From NCBI GenBank assembly GCA_024233865.1, contig JACKPA010000019.1:1-64000 (forward strand): a DNA stretch of 64,000 bases. The letters run 5' to 3'. This DNA is from Leptospiraceae bacterium (GTDB lineage Bacteria > Spirochaetota > Leptospiria > Leptospirales > Leptospiraceae). Numbering within the stretch: the stretch's first letter is position 1; each line of letters begins with the position of its first letter. Of this stretch, positions 18,792 through 28,818 are shown piece after piece. A model generated the notes under the pieces. The model searched no databases and was not told the origin of the DNA. It saw only the letters and a program-made list of their open reading frames with translations. A program made the position numbers and the translations under genes.

Positions 18792-21209
18792 TTAACCTCT
18801 AATTACTAAACTTAAAGTTTTTAATAGATCACCTATTTTGTAAGGTTTTTTTATTACACCATCCACCTGCAATTCAACAAGTCGATTTTCTCTGTCTTTG
18901 TCGATGTATCCACTTGAAGCTATTATTTTTACGTTTGGATTCAATTCTTTTAAACTTTGGATGGTAGCAATCCCATCAATGACAGGCATCAAAATGTCAA
19001 CAATCACCACAGATACGTTTTCCATATTTTGAGAATAGGCGATAATTCCTCTGGTAGCTCCGTCTGCGGATAAAACCCTATACCCATAGTCTTCCAAAAT
19101 ATCACAACATGCGTCTCTAACGTCTTTTTCATCATCTATAACAAGAATGGTCTCACTTTTTTGGGAAAACAAATTTTGATTGGACTCATGCTCTATCTTT
19201 TGCTCTTCCTCTTTCTCCATATAAGGTGGAAAAAATAGTTTAAATTTTGTCCCCACATCCAGTCTGCTTTCCACTTCAATAAATCCGTTTAGGTTTTTGA
19301 CAAGGTTATTTACGGTGGCAAGCCCCAAACCTGTCCCTTGGCTCACGTCTTTTGTTGTAAAAAAAGGATCGAATATTTTGTTTAAATTCTCACTTGATAT
19401 GCCCGTACCTGTATCTGATATGGTTATAACTACATAATTTCCTTCTCCGACATTCATCCGCATCTTGGCGTAGTTCAAATCTACATAGAAGGTATCAACT
19501 TCTATAAACAAAAAACCACCTTTTGGCATGGCATCAATGGCATTCACACAAAGATTCATCAAAATTTGGTCTATATGGGTAGGGTCAGCAAAGATTTTAT
19601 AAATATATTCCGTTCGAAATTGAATTTTTTTCTGTATATACTTTGGCATGGTACTTTGTAAAAACTGGTCTAAAGCGTTAATTCGATCCTTTATATTGAT
19701 TACTCTTTTTTCCCCCTCTTCCCCTCTGGCAAATTGCAAGATTTGTTTCACGAGTTTCTGCCCTCTAAGAGCTGAATTTTCCATTCTCTCCAATCGACTA
19801 AGGTTCTTTTCATCCGTAAATTCTCTTCTGAATCTATCCAAACCAAGCAAAATAGGAGTTAAAATATTGTTAAAGTCATGGGCAATTCCACCGGCTAAAC
19901 GTCCCAAGCTCTCTATCCTCTGAGATCTGTTGATCTGCTCTTCAATTTTCCGTCTTTCGGTTATATCTACAATAATTCCTATAATACGAAAAACCCTTCC
20001 TTTGGAATTTACAGTAGAACTTAGTTTGATGTTAAGAACTTTTTTTTTGCCTTGTACTACAATTTTGTCTTCGTATTCATAAATCTTTTTTTGACTACAA
20101 CAGATTCTCAAATTATTCACAATTTTGGATGCAATTTCAGCCGGGAAAACTTCTTCAGGAGTCTTGCCAATAATCTGTTCTGCGGGAATACCAATATCTT
20201 CCTCCCCTTTTTTATTAAAAGCCACATAAACAAACCTTCCGTTATTTTCAACATCCACTACAAAAATGCCATCACCCATATTATCAAAAATATTGGTGAT
20301 AAACTCATCTTTTGCTTTAAGGTTTTTCTCATATTGGATTTTTTCCGTAATATCACGAAGTGTAACAGTAGATACCATTTTACCATCAAGTTCTAATTTG
20401 GAAATACTTGCTTCGATATTAAATTCGGTTCCATCTTTTTTTAAACCAAAGATTTCCGCATTGCGTTCTCCCATACTTCGCACTTGTTGCGGTGAACGAT
20501 GGAATTCTTTTATCATATTACTATGCTGGCTTCTGTACCTGCTAGGTAGTAAAACATCCAGTGGTTTGCCGAGCATTTCACCCTGTTTATAACCAAAAAG
20601 CCTTTCTGCTCCCCTATTGAATAAAAATATAAACCCATATTCATCCACACTAATGATGGCATCACTGGAAATTTCTAAAATACCCGCAAACAAAGATTTT
20701 GATCTTTCCAATTCCTGTTGCGTTTGCTCCAATTGTTCTATTTTTTCCTTTAATTCCTTGGTTTTTTCATCTACTTGGATTTCTAAATCCAACTTTTTGT
20801 TTTTAAGTTCATTTTCTAGCTTTTGTTGGTAGAGAGCAATTTCGATCATCGTTTCCAATTGAGTTCCATTAATTGGTTTAAGAAGATAACCATAAGGCTT
20901 TATTAATAGGGCTTCATTTAATACATCTTCACTCGAAAGAGATGTTAAAAAAATAATAGAGCAACCAAACTTGTCAGTAATAATTTTAGCACATTCTATG
21001 CCATTTAAATCACCTTTGATTTGAATATCTGTCAAAACAATATCAGGAATTTCATTATTTATTAGTGAATTTTCAAGAAACTCAATAGCATCTCTTGAAT
21101 TATCATAAATACCTAATATTTGATAACCTTTTCTTTCTAGAATTATAGCTATGTTTTCTGCTATCAATTCTTCGTCTTCAATAATAAGTATTCTAGCTTT
21201 TGGAAACAT
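18792..21209 (-). CDS. Hybrid histidine kinase (REC-PAS-PAS-HisKA-HATPase-REC)
   Basis: 805 residues, soluble. The N-terminal receiver has phospho-acceptor D61 (IVLTDIQIKG) and K in YLLKPIN. A coiled coil (about 135-175) leads to two PAS domains ending in LRDITEKIQYEK and IVDITERRKIEE. The kinase core shows GGIAHDFNNILTP (phospho-His), an N-box LCVNAIDAMPKGG, G1 ISDTGTGIS and G2 GTGLGLATV. A second receiver at the C-terminus has VVIVDILMPVIDG. It is first in a minus-strand cluster of three and divergent from another kinase cluster starting at 21347. The signal is unknown; the lack of membrane helices points to a cytoplasmic cue. Confidence 0.93.
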   Translation of the reverse strand: MFPKARILIIEDEELIAENIAIILERKGYQILGIYDNSRDAIEFLENSLINNEIPDIVLTDIQIKGDLNGIECAKIITDKFGCSIIFLTSLSSEDVLNEALLIKPYGYLLKPINGTQLETMIEIALYQQKLENELKNKKLDLEIQVDEKTKELKEKIEQLEQTQQELERSKSLFAGILEISSDAIISVDEYGFIFLFNRGAERLFGYKQGEMLGKPLDVLLPSRYRSQHSNMIKEFHRSPQQVRSMGERNAEIFGLKKDGTEFNIEASISKLELDGKMVSTVTLRDITEKIQYEKNLKAKDEFITNIFDNMGDGIFVVDVENNGRFVYVAFNKKGEEDIGIPAEQIIGKTPEEVFPAEIASKIVNNLRICCSQKKIYEYEDKIVVQGKKKVLNIKLSSTVNSKGRVFRIIGIIVDITERRKIEEQINRSQRIESLGRLAGGIAHDFNNILTPILLGLDRFRREFTDEKNLSRLERMENSALRGQKLVKQILQFARGEEGEKRVINIKDRINALDQFLQSTMPKYIQKKIQFRTEYIYKIFADPTHIDQILMNLCVNAIDAMPKGGFLFIEVDTFYVDLNYAKMRMNVGEGNYVVITISDTGTGISSENLNKIFDPFFTTKDVSQGTGLGLATVNNLVKNLNGFIEVESRLDVGTKFKLFFPPYMEKEEEQKIEHESNQNLFSQKSETILVIDDEKDVRDACCDILEDYGYRVLSADGATRGIIAYSQNMENVSVVIVDILMPVIDGIATIQSLKELNPNVKIIASSGYIDKDRENRLVELQVDGVIKKPYKIGDLLKTLSLVIRG

Positions 21210-21346
21210 TTGAATAACCCAGGAATAATTTAGTAAAAAATAAGTAATAGTATTGACTAAAAATTTAGTAAAGGATAATAAAGAATAATATTCAAATTAT
21301 GATAAAAAAAAATGCTTTTTATAATAATTTTTTGGGTAAGGATTTT

Positions 21347-23698
21347 ATGTATATTCAAGCAAATGATTTATTACAAGAAATTCTAAATAGTTCTATTAGT
21401 GGCATAATGATCTTTAAATCTGTGCGAAAAAATGATAAAATTATAGATTTTGAATGGTTATTGACAAATATATCCGCAGAAAAAATAATAGGACGAACCC
21501 ACCAAGACTTGCTTGGAAAAAACCTACTCCAAGAAATGCCTGGAAACCAAAAAAACGGGCTTTTTGATAAATACGTAAATGTTGTAGAAACAGGTCAAAC
21601 CATGAATATTGAACACTTTTATGAGTACGAAGGTCTAAATAGATGGTTTCACAATGTTGCGGTCAAGCTAAATGACGGATTTATTGTCACGTTTATGGAT
21701 ATTACAGATAAGAAACTAAGTGAAGAAAAATTAGTAGAAAGCGAAATTCGTTTTCGTACTGCCTTTGAAAAATCACCTATCGGATTTGCTCTTGTTTCTT
21801 TGGAAGGAAAATTTATGGAAGTGAATGAATCTCTGTGTAGAAGTGTAGGCTATACTCCCCAAGAACTTACCTCTTTAACCTTTATGGATATAACATATCC
21901 TGATGATCTAGATCTGGATTTGGAATATGTAAAACAAATGTTGGCAGGTGAAATTTCTTATTACCAAATGGAAAAACGCTATATTCACAAAAACGGAAGT
22001 ATTATTTGGAGTATTTTAAGCGGTTCTATTATCAAAAATTCGGAGGATGAACCATTATATTTCATTGCACAAATACAAGATATAACCAAAAGAAAAAACG
22101 CAGAAGAAAAAATACAAAAGATCAATAAGGAATTACTCCAGCAAAAAATTGAATTAAATTCCCAAGCTGCAGAGTTGAGACAAGCAAAAGAACAAGCCGA
22201 AACAGCCAACATTGCCAAAACTCAGTTTCTTGCCAATATGAGCCATGAAATTCGAACTCCTATGAACTCTATTTTGGGGTTTGCTCAAATCCTGCAAGCA
22301 AAAATCCAAGACAAGCAATTAAAAGGCTATTTAAGCAATATTACAAATAGCGGTGAAATTCTTTTGGAACTTCTAAATGACATACTTGACCTTTCCAAAG
22401 TAGAGGCAGGAAAGTTAAAAATGACTACTTCCACTTTTGATATGATTGCCGTTCTAGAAGAAATTGAGGATATGTTTTATAACACATTGCAAGAGAAAGA
22501 ATTGCTTTTTTCGATTTCTATTGAGCCAAATTTCCCCAAAGGAATTGTTATGGATAGATCGAGATTTCGCCAAATTCTCATCAATTTAGTTGGAAACGCA
22601 ATCAAGTTTACGGAAAAAGGAGAAATCAAAGTCTTTGTGAAACGATTAGGCTATCAAAATGAGAAAAACACGATTCAATTTTCTGTCTCCGTAGAAGATA
22701 CGGGAATTGGAATACCGGATTATAAATTGGATTCGATTTTTGAATCTTTTGAGCAGATTGGTGACAATAATAGCGGTGGTGTCGGTCTTGGATTGAGTAT
22801 AAGCAGACACCTTGCCAAACTAATGAATGGAAGTATTGAAGTAGAATCACGGTTGGGAAAAGGAAGTACATTTACACTTACCTTTGAGAAAGTGGAGATT
22901 GATAAAAATTTGGTTACAAAACAATTCAAAAAAGAGATGGAAAGTCATAAATTTATTGATTTTCAAGGAAGTAAAGTTTTAGTAGCGGATGATATAAAGA
23001 CTAATAGAGAATTTATAATAGAAGTCCTAAAAGATGCCAACACTGTAGTTTTTGAAGCTTCTGACGGACAAGAAGCCATTGAAATTGCAAACCGAGAAAT
23101 ACCGGATTTGATATTAATGGACTTAAAAATGCCTGTACTAGACGGTGTGGAAGCCACAAAAATCATTAAAAATCAAGAAAAAATAAAACACATTCCCATT
23201 ATTGCAGTCACAGCATCCATTCATTTGTATAGAGATGAACAAGAAGAAATTATAAACTATTTTGACAAATTATTAAAAAAACCCGTAAAAATTAAGGTAT
23301 TACTAGAGACTCTAAAAGAATATCTAATCTATGATGAAAAAATAAATCCCTACCAAGAAACAGAGGAAAGTGGGGATTTAGATTTGAGTTTGGACGAACT
23401 TTCTTTAGACATCCAAGAAAAAATTCCAAAGTTGCTTTTTACCTTAGAAACAATTCAAAACGACGAATGGGAAGAAATACATGATAGCCTGTCTTTTAGT
23501 CGAATTGGGAATTTCGCAAAAAAAATTAAACAAATAGGTAAAGAGCACAATCTCAAATTTATTCAAAAATGGGCAACTTCCCTCCTCAATTACACTTCCG
23601 AGTTTGATATAGAAGAAATGTCTAAAACATTAAACGCCTTTCCCACCTTGATCCAAAATATGAAGTCGCTAAAAAAACGAAGTGAGGAGGAAAACTAA
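21347..23698 (+). CDS. Hybrid histidine kinase (PAS-PAS-HisKA-HATPase-REC)
   Basis: About 783 residues from ATG 21347, chosen because TAAGGA precedes it (21337-21342) and the PAS fold begins right after. An upstream in-frame ATG at 21299 adds 16 Lys/Phe-rich residues and has no clear ribosome site. Two PAS domains (ending FMDITDKKLSEEK and IQDITKRKNAEE) feed a coiled coil and a kinase core with ANMSHEIRTPMNS, N-box LVGNAIKFTEKG, G1 VEDTGIGIP and G2 GVGLGLSIS. The receiver has LILMDLKMPVLDG. A helical C-terminal tail of about 110 residues could be a degenerate Hpt, but no clear HXXKG motif is seen. It overlaps the next gene by 1 nt (TAATG), indicating translational coupling. Confidence 0.92.
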   Translation: MYIQANDLLQEILNSSISGIMIFKSVRKNDKIIDFEWLLTNISAEKIIGRTHQDLLGKNLLQEMPGNQKNGLFDKYVNVVETGQTMNIEHFYEYEGLNRWFHNVAVKLNDGFIVTFMDITDKKLSEEKLVESEIRFRTAFEKSPIGFALVSLEGKFMEVNESLCRSVGYTPQELTSLTFMDITYPDDLDLDLEYVKQMLAGEISYYQMEKRYIHKNGSIIWSILSGSIIKNSEDEPLYFIAQIQDITKRKNAEEKIQKINKELLQQKIELNSQAAELRQAKEQAETANIAKTQFLANMSHEIRTPMNSILGFAQILQAKIQDKQLKGYLSNITNSGEILLELLNDILDLSKVEAGKLKMTTSTFDMIAVLEEIEDMFYNTLQEKELLFSISIEPNFPKGIVMDRSRFRQILINLVGNAIKFTEKGEIKVFVKRLGYQNEKNTIQFSVSVEDTGIGIPDYKLDSIFESFEQIGDNNSGGVGLGLSISRHLAKLMNGSIEVESRLGKGSTFTLTFEKVEIDKNLVTKQFKKEMESHKFIDFQGSKVLVADDIKTNREFIIEVLKDANTVVFEASDGQEAIEIANREIPDLILMDLKMPVLDGVEATKIIKNQEKIKHIPIIAVTASIHLYRDEQEEIINYFDKLLKKPVKIKVLLETLKEYLIYDEKINPYQETEESGDLDLSLDELSLDIQEKIPKLLFTLETIQNDEWEEIHDSLSFSRIGNFAKKIKQIGKEHNLKFIQKWATSLLNYTSEFDIEEMSKTLNAFPTLIQNMKSLKKRSEEEN

Positions 23699-24789
23699 TG
23701 TTAAATAGAAATCCCATAGTGTTAATAGTAGACGATGTTGTACAAAACATCCAAATCGTAGCAAAAATTTTAGGTCAAGAAAATTATGAGATTGAGGCTA
23801 GCGTTAATGGTCACCAAGCCATTGAAAAAGCCGGTTCCATTCTTCCCGACTTGATACTACTTGATATTATGATGCCAGACATAGATGGTTTTCAGGTCTG
23901 CCAAAAGTTAAAAAACCAAGAAAAAACAAAAGGAATCCCTATTATTTTTGTGACTTCCAAAAACAGACCGAATGATATCAAAAAAGGTTTTGAAGTCGGA
24001 GCTTCTGATTATTTGACAAAACCGATAATAGCTTCCGAGCTAGTTGCAAGGGTTAGAGTTCACATAGAACTCAAATTTCAAAAAGAACAATTAGAAAAAA
24101 AAAGTATAGAAAGAAAAGAACTAGTCCACATACTCTGTCATGATTTATTAAATCCTCTTGGTGGAATTTATGATAGATTCAAACTGATAGAAAACTATGA
24201 TGATTTTACAAAATCAAAAGATATTCTCTTGAATGTCAACTACAACGCCATAGAAACAATTCATTTGGTAAGGAAAATGGTTGTTTTAGAAGAACAAAAA
24301 TTAGTTCTTGTATACCACAATTTACAAGAAATGATCGAAGAATCCTATATGATTTTAAAACCAATGATGGATGGAAAGAGTATCGCACTAAAAATAAATG
24401 TAGATAGCGATACCCAAGTCTATGTAGAAAGAATTTCGTTTATTAACTCCGTTTTGAATAACATTTTAACAAATGCAATTAAATTTTCCTATCCAAATTC
24501 AACCATAGAAATTTATACAAAACCAATTCCTTTAAACTTAATTGAGGTTTACATTAAAGACTTTGGTGTAGGAATATCAAACAATATGATTATCAATATG
24601 TTTGATATAAAAAGGCATACTAGCCAAAAAGGAACAAAAAAGGAAAAGGGACTGGGATTTGGTTTACAGCTAGTGAAAAAATTTATTGATTTATATGCAG
24701 GGAAAATTGAAATTCGTTCCAAAGAAGAAACTAAATACCCGAAATCTCATGGTACGGAAATAATACTAACACTTGATTCTAAAAATTAG
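23698..24789 (+). CDS. Receiver domain - histidine kinase
   Basis: 363 residues. The receiver has VDD at 11-13, phospho-acceptor D56 (LILLDIMMPDIDG) and K in YLTKPII. A HisKA-like segment has ILCHDLLNPLGG (His candidate) and the HATPase shows N-box ILTNAIKFSYPN, G1 IKDFGVGIS and G2 GLGFGLQLVKKF. The order REC-HK suggests it receives a phosphate and then passes it on. It is coupled to the hybrid kinase upstream by a TAATG overlap and is the last gene before a decayed lipoprotein. Confidence 0.9.
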   Translation: MLNRNPIVLIVDDVVQNIQIVAKILGQENYEIEASVNGHQAIEKAGSILPDLILLDIMMPDIDGFQVCQKLKNQEKTKGIPIIFVTSKNRPNDIKKGFEVGASDYLTKPIIASELVARVRVHIELKFQKEQLEKKSIERKELVHILCHDLLNPLGGIYDRFKLIENYDDFTKSKDILLNVNYNAIETIHLVRKMVVLEEQKLVLVYHNLQEMIEESYMILKPMMDGKSIALKINVDSDTQVYVERISFINSVLNNILTNAIKFSYPNSTIEIYTKPIPLNLIEVYIKDFGVGISNNMIINMFDIKRHTSQKGTKKEKGLGFGLQLVKKFIDLYAGKIEIRSKEETKYPKSHGTEIILTLDSKN

Positions 24790-25144
24790 AGTGTTGGGCT
24801 TACCAAAGTAAGTTTGATATAAGCCATTTGCTTGTCCAGCTTGGATATCTACAGTGGTTGGACTGCTTAGTTGACAGGTAATCATGTTGTTCCACTGATT
24901 TAAGTGGTAGTTCCGATTTTCGCACTAGTACCGGTAGTTGTAAAGGTTGCAACCAAAACAGTTAGGTTTGTATTGTATGGAACGGTAACAGAAATATTTG
25001 TTCCTGTGAAAGTTGTTTGCAAAGACGTAAGAAAGCTAAATGACGTAGTGTCTTTTCCACTATTTGAAGCCACCGTTACCGTTACGGTAGGTGTTTTCTA
25101 TCTCCGCTTCGCGGGGTTGGGGGGAATTTCACAGAAACTTATAC
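24790..25144 (-). pseudogene. Remnant of an Ig-like/DUF5018-type repeat lipoprotein
   Basis: On the minus strand, 24900-25097 reads TVTVTVASNSGKDTTSF, then LQTTFTGTNISVTVPYNTNL and TVLVATFTTTGTSAKIG before a TAA. The frame then continues ISGTT before another stop. This is typical of the repeated cell-surface beta domains (DUF5018-like) in large Leptospira lipoproteins. No start, no signal peptide and no intact domain remain. The fragment lies between two convergent genes. Confidence 0.6.
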
Positions 25145-27955
25145 TTAGTTACTTACATTCTTAGTAATAATACCAGGATGTGGGATCCCTTCTATATGCT
25201 CAATTGTATAGTTATATGTAGTTTGGATTATTTGCTTGATCTTCTCTGGATCAGTTACATCAAACATTCCGAAAGTCCCTATTGATGGTCGTAGCACAGA
25301 ACTACGTTGTGATTTTTCCCTTCTTTCAACGTCAACCTGACGATTAAATCGTTCAAGACACATACATTGTACGAGAAGGTCGAATATAGATGGATAGGAA
25401 TTCTTTTTGTCAAAAAATACTTTCCAACCTGAAACTGTATCCCCATAAGAAACAACATTGTTTAAAGGATTTTCTTCACTCCCACCACTTACATCCGCTA
25501 TAAATAACCAACCTTTTTCACAATATGGGTAAAGAACCTCAGCTGGAAGATTATTCATGACACCACTATCTACAAAAACATGATCATCCGTGACTACAGG
25601 AGGCCATAGAATAGGTAAAGAACCACTTGATCTTACTGCCCACCATAATTTTGTTCCATACTTAAAGTATATTAATCGTCTTTGTTTCAGGTCAGCAGCA
25701 GGAATAAAGGTAGGTATTATTAAATCTTCAAGATTAACGTCTCCATACATTTCTTTTAAAAGTATTTTTGCTTTTTTACCATCTTGTATTGAAACTATCG
25801 GGTAAGTATAATGCCATGGACGAAACTTAAATCCTAAGTTCATATTTAAGGTTTTTTGAAAGTTTTCTTCTTGACTTAGATCCATTGCGACTAATCCTGC
25901 GATACCAGCACCCGAACTAGAACCAGATATAATATCAATTGGATAATTATTATCTTTTAAGGCATTAATGATACCTAAGTAAGAAATTGCTCTTGTTGAG
26001 GCTCCTCCAAGTGTCAAACCATAAGCACGTTTTATTATAATGCGAATCGTACGCTCAATATCATCGATTCTAAGATTGCGAATATGGTGATGCATCGAAA
26101 TCCAAGTCCTTGTATTTAACCAAAAGCGAGTATTAGAAGGTGTGCTTGTATCGTTTGGATGAAAAAGAAGTAGATGGTGAAAGTCATTTTCCTTAAAACC
26201 TTTTTTCTCACTCCATTGGTATTCTATATTTCTGACTCTATTATCTTTTCCTGCATTTGCTAACCATAAAATGCGATCAGTTTGTCTAAGAAAAATTTTA
26301 TTCCACGGACTATCGTCTAAATCACACAGGAATATGATATAATTGTATTGTAATTCAATTTTTTCTAACCAATTTTTAATGACAGTTTGGGAAAATGCCC
26401 AATCAAATTGGGAAGATGCCCAATCAAAATTTTTTAGTTCTAACCCTGTTTCGTTTTCTAAAATTGACGAGTTAATTAGAAAACAAGAACCATAATTTGA
26501 TAATATTTGTTGGATTCTTTCTGAGACAATGTTCCAATTATGGGAATTGCCTAATGGGACTAGAGTGAGTATTAAATGTTGTTGTGTATGTTCTTTGTCT
26601 GGAATTTCTTGTAGTCGTCTTATCGCTAAACTAGCAATTTGCTTATGAAATTCTGGTATAGAATTAGAAAATGAATCAATGGCTTTTCGAGTTAGTATAC
26701 CGACTGTAGAATCTCGGGTCGCAATAACACGTGCTGCTCGTGGAGCATTTCCTAAAATCGCCATTTCTCCAACGATCTCACCCTTTCCAATCTCTCTAAG
26801 TACTTTCGATTCTGGTTCTTCAGATACTGCACATAGATGTCCATTTATAACAACGAATAATTCATTGGCAGCATCTCCTTTTTCAAAAAGGACAGCTCCA
26901 CCGGGCAAGTTTTGATATTCCATCTCTAATTGAATTAGAGACAATTGTTCTACAGATAATTCTTTAAATAAGTAGTTTTGGCGTAAAATACAATTTCCTT
27001 CTTTTTCTTCCTCTAAAGCATTTACTAAGGAATCTGACGCTATATCTGTATCATTGGGAACTTGGATTACTTTTCTGTCTGAATGTACGTCTAGCCAACT
27101 AAATAGTTGACTCTTTTCTTTATTTTTATCGTGAGTTAAGACCAATACACGATGTTGTACAAAAGGACTTATTACAATTGGTTTGGGACTTTGTAAAATA
27201 GGGTATAAATTGATAGAACTCTTTGTATTTCCATAGAACAAAACCAAATCAGCTTGACGTATACAAAAGTTAATCCAATTTCCATCATTTGGAAAAGCGT
27301 AATAAACAATATAATCTGTTTGTTCCTCTAAGTCCGATAAAGTCTCTATTTCCTTTTGCCATAAATTGTTATCTGAAGATTTCTTTTCAGAGACAAAGGA
27401 TTCTAAAAATTTTTCCCTATTAACTAAATGGACACTATTATTTAGTGAAATTTTTCTAGCAAAATTATTTAAGAGATCCATTCCCAAAAAATTTAGTTCC
27501 AAAGGAATCCAGGCAATATTTCTGATACGTATTTTTGGCAAACTTGGTTTACGTTCATTAAGTAAGTTTTGAGACGCGAGTTTCCCCAATCGAATTCCAA
27601 ATTCGGGAATTTGCTTCACTATATTTTCTACTGCCTCACTACTTAACTGAAATACAATAGAATCACGCATAGCAATTACACTTGCCGACCTGTTTTGTTT
27701 TGTAAGAAAGGATACTTCACCTAGACAAGTTCCATGATTTATGATACTCAATAATTTGGTATTTTTTTGTGTAGGTAAAAGAACTTGCAACTTCCCAGCG
27801 TATATAAAATATAAGGAGTGGTCTTCGTCTTGGTAATGAAACAATTCCTCGCCAGAACGTAAAATTTTTATAGAAATTTCCTTATGGATAATTTCTAGCT
27901 GCTTTTCTGTTAACCCATTAAATATTGAAAACCTATTTAAATAATTTATTTCCAT
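25145..27955 (-). CDS. NTE-type patatin phospholipase with two cyclic-nucleotide-binding domains
   Basis: 936 residues. CNB domain 1 spans about 1-125 with a phosphate cassette LGEVSFLTKQNRSASV. CNB 2 spans about 320-440 with VGEMAILGNAPRAARV (R406). Each is followed by the linker seen in neuropathy-target-esterase proteins, recognisable by W..FCIRQADLVL (227-240) and W..IFLRQTDRIL (551-563). The C-terminal patatin domain has oxyanion loop LGGAS (649-653), nucleophile S680 in GSSSG and catalytic D796 in VDSG, which is DSG rather than the usual DGG. It probably hydrolyses (lyso)phospholipids at the membrane under cAMP or cGMP control; cyclases nearby could supply the ligand. It starts 6 nt after an upstream membrane-protein gene. 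Confidence 0.9.
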   Translation of the reverse strand: MEINYLNRFSIFNGLTEKQLEIIHKEISIKILRSGEELFHYQDEDHSLYFIYAGKLQVLLPTQKNTKLLSIINHGTCLGEVSFLTKQNRSASVIAMRDSIVFQLSSEAVENIVKQIPEFGIRLGKLASQNLLNERKPSLPKIRIRNIAWIPLELNFLGMDLLNNFARKISLNNSVHLVNREKFLESFVSEKKSSDNNLWQKEIETLSDLEEQTDYIVYYAFPNDGNWINFCIRQADLVLFYGNTKSSINLYPILQSPKPIVISPFVQHRVLVLTHDKNKEKSQLFSWLDVHSDRKVIQVPNDTDIASDSLVNALEEEKEGNCILRQNYLFKELSVEQLSLIQLEMEYQNLPGGAVLFEKGDAANELFVVINGHLCAVSEEPESKVLREIGKGEIVGEMAILGNAPRAARVIATRDSTVGILTRKAIDSFSNSIPEFHKQIASLAIRRLQEIPDKEHTQQHLILTLVPLGNSHNWNIVSERIQQILSNYGSCFLINSSILENETGLELKNFDWASSQFDWAFSQTVIKNWLEKIELQYNYIIFLCDLDDSPWNKIFLRQTDRILWLANAGKDNRVRNIEYQWSEKKGFKENDFHHLLLFHPNDTSTPSNTRFWLNTRTWISMHHHIRNLRIDDIERTIRIIIKRAYGLTLGGASTRAISYLGIINALKDNNYPIDIISGSSSGAGIAGLVAMDLSQEENFQKTLNMNLGFKFRPWHYTYPIVSIQDGKKAKILLKEMYGDVNLEDLIIPTFIPAADLKQRRLIYFKYGTKLWWAVRSSGSLPILWPPVVTDDHVFVDSGVMNNLPAEVLYPYCEKGWLFIADVSGGSEENPLNNVVSYGDTVSGWKVFFDKKNSYPSIFDLLVQCMCLERFNRQVDVERREKSQRSSVLRPSIGTFGMFDVTDPEKIKQIIQTTYNYTIEHIEGIPHPGIITKNVSN

Positions 27956-27961
27956 ACTTTC

Positions 27962-28804
27962 TTAAACTTTTAATATTAATTTTATTATACTATCAAGAAT
28001 ATTTATTCTCTGTTCATTTCTTCTATTTTGCCATATTTTAAATAATACATAACAAGCACTCGCTAGAGATAACCATCCAAGAAATTCTGCTACGTTTAAG
28101 GAATACCAACTTGGAACTTTATAGAACCATGGACTTTCTGTAGTGAGAACAAAAACGGTCATTGCTGGTGCTAGAGTATAAGACCTATATTGCATAAAGA
28201 GTGATACCTTTCCTCGCATCAAAAGTATAGGTGCAATTAGATGTATTAGTGCGAATGCAGCATACTGTCCTGTTGGTTCTCCAGGAGGATTTGTTCCATA
28301 AACAAATGTGAAATTCCATAGAACATAAGACAATATCCAGGGAGTCCCTAAATCGTAGTGCAAATTATTTTTCTCGTCTACCGATAAAAAACGAGGATAA
28401 GCTTGAGAAAGCAATAAAGTAATTCCAGCAGTAGCATTGATAAGACTTCCTCCGTAAAGACGTTCTGGACCACTTGCAAGGGCATCATAAATTTCAAATC
28501 CAACTGCCTCCAATATATTAACAAAAAGAGTGAGATAAACAATAATACGAATCAGGTTGCTTTTGATTAAATTTTTGTAGCGTATACCAGCAAGTAATAA
28601 AACAGCAAAGCACACAGAAAAAACCTTGATAATACCAAATGTACCAGAACCTATTTCTCCAGATGACATATAATGGTAGGTTAATAAAATACTGGGTAGA
28701 AAGAAATACACAATAAGGTGACTTGTAATTCCTTTTAGCTCGGCTAGTACCGGAAATATACATAAAAACACAATCCCTGCAACTATCCAAATATATACTT
28801 CCAT
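27962..28804 (-). CDS. Polytopic membrane protein of unknown function
   Basis: 280 residues with about eight hydrophobic helices covering most of the length and a Lys/Arg/Asn-rich break near WQNRRNEQR at the C-terminus. A conserved-looking loop PPGEPTGQYAAFALIH and several charged residues inside helices (EAVGFEIYD) suggest a function beyond anchoring. No family can be named with confidence. It ends 6 nt before the patatin gene, so the two are probably cotranscribed. A role in supplying or sensing lipid is only a guess from that pairing. Confidence 0.7.
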   Translation of the reverse strand: MEVYIWIVAGIVFLCIFPVLAELKGITSHLIVYFFLPSILLTYHYMSSGEIGSGTFGIIKVFSVCFAVLLLAGIRYKNLIKSNLIRIIVYLTLFVNILEAVGFEIYDALASGPERLYGGSLINATAGITLLLSQAYPRFLSVDEKNNLHYDLGTPWILSYVLWNFTFVYGTNPPGEPTGQYAAFALIHLIAPILLMRGKVSLFMQYRSYTLAPAMTVFVLTTESPWFYKVPSWYSLNVAEFLGWLSLASACYVLFKIWQNRRNEQRINILDSIIKLILKV

Positions 28805-28818
28805 TTTTTAAAACCTCA

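Noticed and set aside
24904..25164. Plus-strand frame starting MVVPIFALVPVVVKV
   Set aside because: It is the antisense of a recognisable Ig-like lipoprotein remnant on the minus strand.
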